NCBI RefSeq assembly: GCF_001750685.1
Contig: NZ_CP017269.1
Span: 5,063,416 to 5,127,415 of the forward strand
DNA from: Geosporobacter ferrireducens
GTDB taxonomy: Bacteria; Bacillota; Clostridia; Peptostreptococcales; Thermotaleaceae
Length of the DNA: 64,000 nt
Reading direction: 5' to 3'
Positions within the stretch are counted from its first letter, which is position 1. Each line of letters starts with the position of its first letter. Shown one piece after another: positions 60,879-64,000 of this stretch. The notes beneath the pieces were generated by a model. It was not told the DNA's origin, did not search any database, and saw only the letters and a list, made by a program, of their open reading frames with translations. The translations under genes and the position numbers were made by a program.

Positions 60879-61383
60879 AAGTCAGATCCCGAATCTATTT
60901 ACATTATTAAACCTAGCAATGGGAATTTTGGCAATCATTTCTGTTTTTTATGATCAATATGGAACTTCAGCATTTTTAATTATTACTGCAGGTGTGTTGG
61001 ATCGTCTAGATGGACAGTTGGCGAGAAAGTTAAATGTAGAGAGTGAGTTCGGTAAAGAGTTAGATTCGCTCTGTGATTTGATCTCTTTTGGTGTAGCACC
61101 TGCCATACTCATGTGGCATTTGAACTTAATGGAAACAGGTGCATTAGGGATTGGTGCGACGGTTTTATTTGCTGTCTGTGGTGCTTCTCGATTAGCACGG
61201 TACAATATTTCCGAGTTTGAAGGCGTTTATATGGGAATTCCTATAACGCTCTGCGGTGGTATTGTAGCATTGATGTCATTGTATTCTACGAGATTTACTA
61301 CCAGTATGCCTTTTATGTTGGTATCTATGCTATTCTTGTCTTATGCCATGGTGTCTAAGCGGATTAAATTAAAGAAAAGATAA
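60868..61383 (+). CDS. pssA: CDP-diacylglycerol-serine O-phosphatidyltransferase
   Basis: This 171-residue integral membrane enzyme makes phosphatidylserine from CDP-diacylglycerol and serine. The CDP-alcohol phosphotransferase motif is intact: DRLDGQLARK...GKELDSLCD (about residues 45-70), with D-x2-DG-x2-AR-x8-G-x3-D-x3-D spacing. About five further hydrophobic segments follow. Translation is coupled to the decarboxylase-like gene. A hairpin follows the stop. Confidence 0.92.
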   Translation: MKYRSQIPNLFTLLNLAMGILAIISVFYDQYGTSAFLIITAGVLDRLDGQLARKLNVESEFGKELDSLCDLISFGVAPAILMWHLNLMETGALGIGATVLFAVCGASRLARYNISEFEGVYMGIPITLCGGIVALMSLYSTRFTTSMPFMLVSMLFLSYAMVSKRIKLKKR

Positions 61384-61388
61384 CCTGC

Positions 61389-61410
61389 ATACCCACCGAA
61401 CGGTGGGTAT
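61389..61410 (+). terminator. Hairpin after pssA
   Basis: ATACCCACCG (61389-61398) pairs perfectly with CGGTGGGTAT (61401-61410) around AA. The T run is absent, so termination may be weak. Confidence 0.5.
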
Positions 61411-61469
61411 AATTATGCCTTACATTCGGAAAAGATACTGAGTAACAAAAAGGAAAGAGGAGATTTGAA

Positions 61470-62831
61470 ATGCGCCTTCCAGAGCAATTTTTAAATAAAA
61501 TGAAGGAATTTTTACAGGATGAATATGAAGCATTTCTAGCTTCTTATGAACAGCCGAGAGTACAAGGTCTACGCATTAATACATTAAAAATATCTGTTGA
61601 AGACTTTTTGAAAATATCACCTTTTACCCTAGAGCCTGTTCCTTGGTGTAAAGAGGGTTTTTATTATCGAGAGGAAGACAGACCGGGAAAACACCCTTAT
61701 TATCATGCAGGGCTGTATTATATTCAAGAACCAAGCGCGATGATACCAGTGGAGATATTAGGTGCTCAATCAGGAGAACGAATTCTTGATGTTTGTGCTG
61801 CTCCTGGTGGAAAAACTGTTCAATTGGCCAATGAAATGAAGGGAACGGGTCTCTTGGTTTCCAATGAGATTAATCTTAATCGTGTGAAAGCCTTAATTCG
61901 AAACATAGAATTATTTGGAATACACAATGCAATTGTTACCAATGTATCTGCCGAAAAACTTGTAAATTATTTTGAAGGCTTTTTCGATAGGATTCTAGTG
62001 GATGCGCCTTGTTCTGGAGAAGGCATGTTTCGTAAGGATGAAGCTATGGTTAAGAGTTGGGAAAAACAAGGGCCAGATTATTATATCTCTATACAAGCAG
62101 AGATTCTGTCTTACATGAGTAGGATGTTAAAGTCAGGAGGACAAGCGGTTTACTCTACATGCACCTTTTCTAGAGAGGAAAACGAGGCTGTTATTGAAGA
62201 TTTCTTAGAGAGGCACAAAGCCTTTCAATTAAAACCAATAGAACATTTTAAAAATGCTTTTGGGATCACCGCACCAGTGGCAAACCACAGCGATATCCAA
62301 ATCAATACCATGCGACTATGGCCGCATAAGATCAGCGGAGAAGGACATTTTGCAGCTTGCCTTGAAAAAAATAGACTTGAAAAAGAATTTATAGCAAGAG
62401 CAGAAAACAATCAAGGAATTTCAGCACCTAGAGAATTTATTGAATTTATGGAGAAAAATTTAGTGATTTCTTTTGAAGGTCCTTATGAAATTCATGGAGA
62501 CCAGTTATATCAGGTTCCTAAGGGGGTACCTTCATTAAGAGGATTAAAAGTATTGCGCTCGGGGCTTTTGTTGGGGACACTAAAGAAAAACAGATTTGAA
62601 CCTAGCCAAGCGATGGCAATGGCATTAAAAAAACAAGATGCACAAAGAACGGTTGATTTTTCCAGTAGATCTCAAGAGGTTATAAAATATTTAAAAGGGG
62701 AGACGCTCCATATAGATGGTGAAAAAGGGTGGACATTGGTTTGTGTAGATGGATTTCCACTGGGATGGGCAAAGCAAACAGAAAACCTGTTAAAAAATGA
62801 ATATCCTGCAGCCTGGAGACGATTGGATTAG
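61470..62831 (+). CDS. RsmF/NOL1-NOP2-type RNA cytosine-C5 methyltransferase
   Basis: This 453-residue enzyme methylates a cytosine in rRNA (possibly tRNA). The SAM-binding region is GERILDVCAAPGGKTVQLAN (about residues 101-120). The catalytic cysteines are in VDAPCSGEGMFRKDE and YSTCTFSREENE. RsmF-type C-terminal and PUA-like domains follow (LRGLKVLRSGLLLGTLKKNR, LHIDGEKGWTLVCVDGFPLG). AAAGAGGAG lies before the ATG. The pseudouridine synthase gene starts ten bases downstream, so this is an RNA-modification operon. Confidence 0.92.
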   Translation: MRLPEQFLNKMKEFLQDEYEAFLASYEQPRVQGLRINTLKISVEDFLKISPFTLEPVPWCKEGFYYREEDRPGKHPYYHAGLYYIQEPSAMIPVEILGAQSGERILDVCAAPGGKTVQLANEMKGTGLLVSNEINLNRVKALIRNIELFGIHNAIVTNVSAEKLVNYFEGFFDRILVDAPCSGEGMFRKDEAMVKSWEKQGPDYYISIQAEILSYMSRMLKSGGQAVYSTCTFSREENEAVIEDFLERHKAFQLKPIEHFKNAFGITAPVANHSDIQINTMRLWPHKISGEGHFAACLEKNRLEKEFIARAENNQGISAPREFIEFMEKNLVISFEGPYEIHGDQLYQVPKGVPSLRGLKVLRSGLLLGTLKKNRFEPSQAMAMALKKQDAQRTVDFSSRSQEVIKYLKGETLHIDGEKGWTLVCVDGFPLGWAKQTENLLKNEYPAAWRRLD

Positions 62832-62840
62832 GAGGTTCCT

Positions 62841-63563
62841 ATGGCAAAGACACTGAGATTGGATAAACTTTTAAGCAATATGGGGTATGGCACGAGAAAA
62901 GAAATTAAAAGTGTTGTTAAAAAAGGATGGGTACTGGTTAATCAACAGGTAGTTAAGGACAGTAGCCAACATGTGGATCCGAGTCAGGATAAAATTATGG
63001 TCAATGGAGAAGAACTCGTGTACCGGGAGTATATATATGTCATGATGAATAAGCCTCAAGGGGTCATTTCTGCCAGTTTTGATCCTCGTGTCAAAACGGT
63101 TGTGGACCTGCTTCCAGATGAATATCAGGTATATGAACCTTTTCCCATTGGACGATTGGATAAAGATACAGAAGGACTGCTGTTGCTTAGCAACGATGGA
63201 AAACTCTCTCATGAACTGCTGTCTCCTAAAAAACATATACCTAAAACCTATTTTGCAATGATTGATGGGAACGTAGACGAAAAGGATGTGGCACTTTTTA
63301 GTGAAGGGGTCGTTTTGGAGGATGGATATAAAACATTGCCGGGACAACTGCGTATTTTGAAAAGTGGAGAACAGTCCGAGATTGAATTAACAATATACGA
63401 AGGTAAATTCCATCAGGTAAAGAGAATGTTTCTAGCAGTTGGAAAAACAGTTACATATTTAAAGCGAATCTCCATGGGTAATTTGAAGTTAGACGAAAGT
63501 TTAGAATTAGGAGATTTTCGTGAACTTACAGCTGAAGAACTGGAAATTTTAAGAACACGATAA
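62841..63563 (+). CDS. RsuA-family rRNA pseudouridine synthase
   Basis: This 240-residue protein has an N-terminal S4 RNA-binding domain (LRLDKLLSNMGYGTRKEIKS), the catalytic domain with GRLDKDTEGLLLLSNDG (catalytic Asp about residue 104), KTYFAMIDG and YEGKFHQVKRMFLAVG. It isomerises uridine in 16S rRNA (RsuA-type, U516 in E. coli), though RluB/RluE-type relatives are possible. GGAGG precedes the ATG. It is co-transcribed with the methyltransferase upstream, and a terminator follows. Confidence 0.92.
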   Translation: MAKTLRLDKLLSNMGYGTRKEIKSVVKKGWVLVNQQVVKDSSQHVDPSQDKIMVNGEELVYREYIYVMMNKPQGVISASFDPRVKTVVDLLPDEYQVYEPFPIGRLDKDTEGLLLLSNDGKLSHELLSPKKHIPKTYFAMIDGNVDEKDVALFSEGVVLEDGYKTLPGQLRILKSGEQSEIELTIYEGKFHQVKRMFLAVGKTVTYLKRISMGNLKLDESLELGDFRELTAEELEILRTR

Positions 63564-63595
63564 AGGGTGAAGATTATTCTCCACCCTTTAGTTTT
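63562..63595 (+). terminator. Terminator of the RNA-modification operon
   Basis: AAAGGGTG (63562-63569) pairs with CACCCTTT (63582-63589), followed by AGTTTTTG. Confidence 0.7.
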
Positions 63596-63654
63596 TGTAT
63601 TTCAACGATTCATCTAAACAACTTCCAAGGATTATGTAGGAAGCTGATCTTTTG

Positions 63655-64000
63655 TTAGGCTTCATCTTCCTCAAAATCATTTTCTTTAACATCTTCTTTC
63701 TCAGCGTCATTTTCTTCCGATTGATGTGCATCAAATACGTTCATAATCTTCATCATTTGTGCCATTTTCTGTATGTTATCAATATTTTTTGCTTGTTCAT
63801 CTGGAAGAATTGGTTTGATCACCTCTAATAGGTTTGCGATTTGATCAGTATAATCACCACCCTGATCTGCTGAAAGTTTCTTTTGTTCATCCATCTTTGA
63901 CTTTACTTCTTTAACCTTTTCCACCATCGTCATTATATTCGCGATGTTTTTAAATTGTGTTTTTTGCTCTTCACCTAAGTGATTGCTGAAAACATCCACA
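63655..64000 (-). CDS. Hypothetical protein, C-terminal part (partial)
   Basis: At least 114 residues are present: a helical, lysine/glutamate-rich region (QFKNIANIMTMVEKVKEVKS, QIANLLEVIKPILPDEQAKN, NIQKMAQMMKIMNVFDAH) ending in a very acidic tail (EENDAEKEDVKENDFEEDEA). The frame stays open to the window edge, so the start lies outside, although a GTG at 63999 is in frame. The family is not recognised. The heptad pattern suggests a scaffold or regulator. Confidence 0.55.
   Translation of the reverse strand, partial: VDVFSNHLGEEQKTQFKNIANIMTMVEKVKEVKSKMDEQKKLSADQGGDYTDQIANLLEVIKPILPDEQAKNIDNIQKMAQMMKIMNVFDAHQSEENDAEKEDVKENDFEEDEA

Overview
The window looks like part of the chromosome of a low-GC, endospore-forming, anaerobic Firmicute (class Clostridia, Alkaliphilus/Clostridium-like). 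Four things support this: an A+T-rich background, AGGAGG-type ribosome binding sites, a GerA-type germinant-receptor operon behind a good sigma-G promoter, and oxygen-sensitive proteins (radical SAM, iron-sulfur flavoprotein). No rRNA, tRNA or CRISPR array was recognised.

Layout. 0-0.7 kb: end of a large serine recombinase plus a decayed second copy. 0.8-5.1 kb: cadmium/zinc resistance operon (ArsR regulator, two tandem stand-alone HMA metallochaperones, an HMA-less CadA P-type ATPase, an iron-sulfur metallochaperone, CadD). 5.6-10.9 kb: serine protease, alpha/beta hydrolase, and an Rrf2-linked methyltransferase-MATE unit. 11.3-17 kb: accessory zone with two uncharacterised genes, a GC-rich hairpin cluster, truncated HTH and nitroreductase genes, a PadR pair, a frameshifted AraC regulator and a truncated TetR. 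17.2-21.9 kb: attenuator-controlled MATE, a B3/B4-radical SAM pair, and an ArsR/flavoprotein/DUF1858 module. 22.5-28 kb: hypothetical gene and germination operon. 28.1-32.5 kb: split permease with a Crp/Fnr regulator, two gene remnants, and YeiH with a LysR regulator. 32.7-40.4 kb: a complete four-gene Wadjet (jetD-A-B-C) plasmid-defence operon, visibly richer in G+C than its surroundings. 40.7-46.7 kb: SDR and regulator cluster, pseudogenes, ECF sigma factor, cupin. 47-50.7 kb: TetR-controlled ABC exporter. 51-57 kb: NUDIX hydrolase, membrane protein, XRE regulator and a second cadmium locus in which the HMA domain is fused to CadA. 57-64 kb: housekeeping genes (cyclophilin, MATE, class II aldolase, phospholipid synthesis, RNA-modifying enzymes).

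How parts work together. The two cadmium loci are paralogous and differ mainly in whether the metal-binding domain is fused to the pump. A 12-base palindrome sits in the core promoter of the first locus and in front of the XRE gene beside the second. Four MATE-type or ABC exporters have their own local regulators or leaders (Rrf2, attenuator, TetR). Scars of mobile-element traffic are scattered through the window: recombinase tails, at least four degenerate copies of an RlmD/RumA-like 3' end with its terminator, and many truncated genes. The strongest defence-related content is the Wadjet operon. The least explained features are the hairpin cluster, the repeated RumA-like tails and the B3/B4-radical SAM pair.
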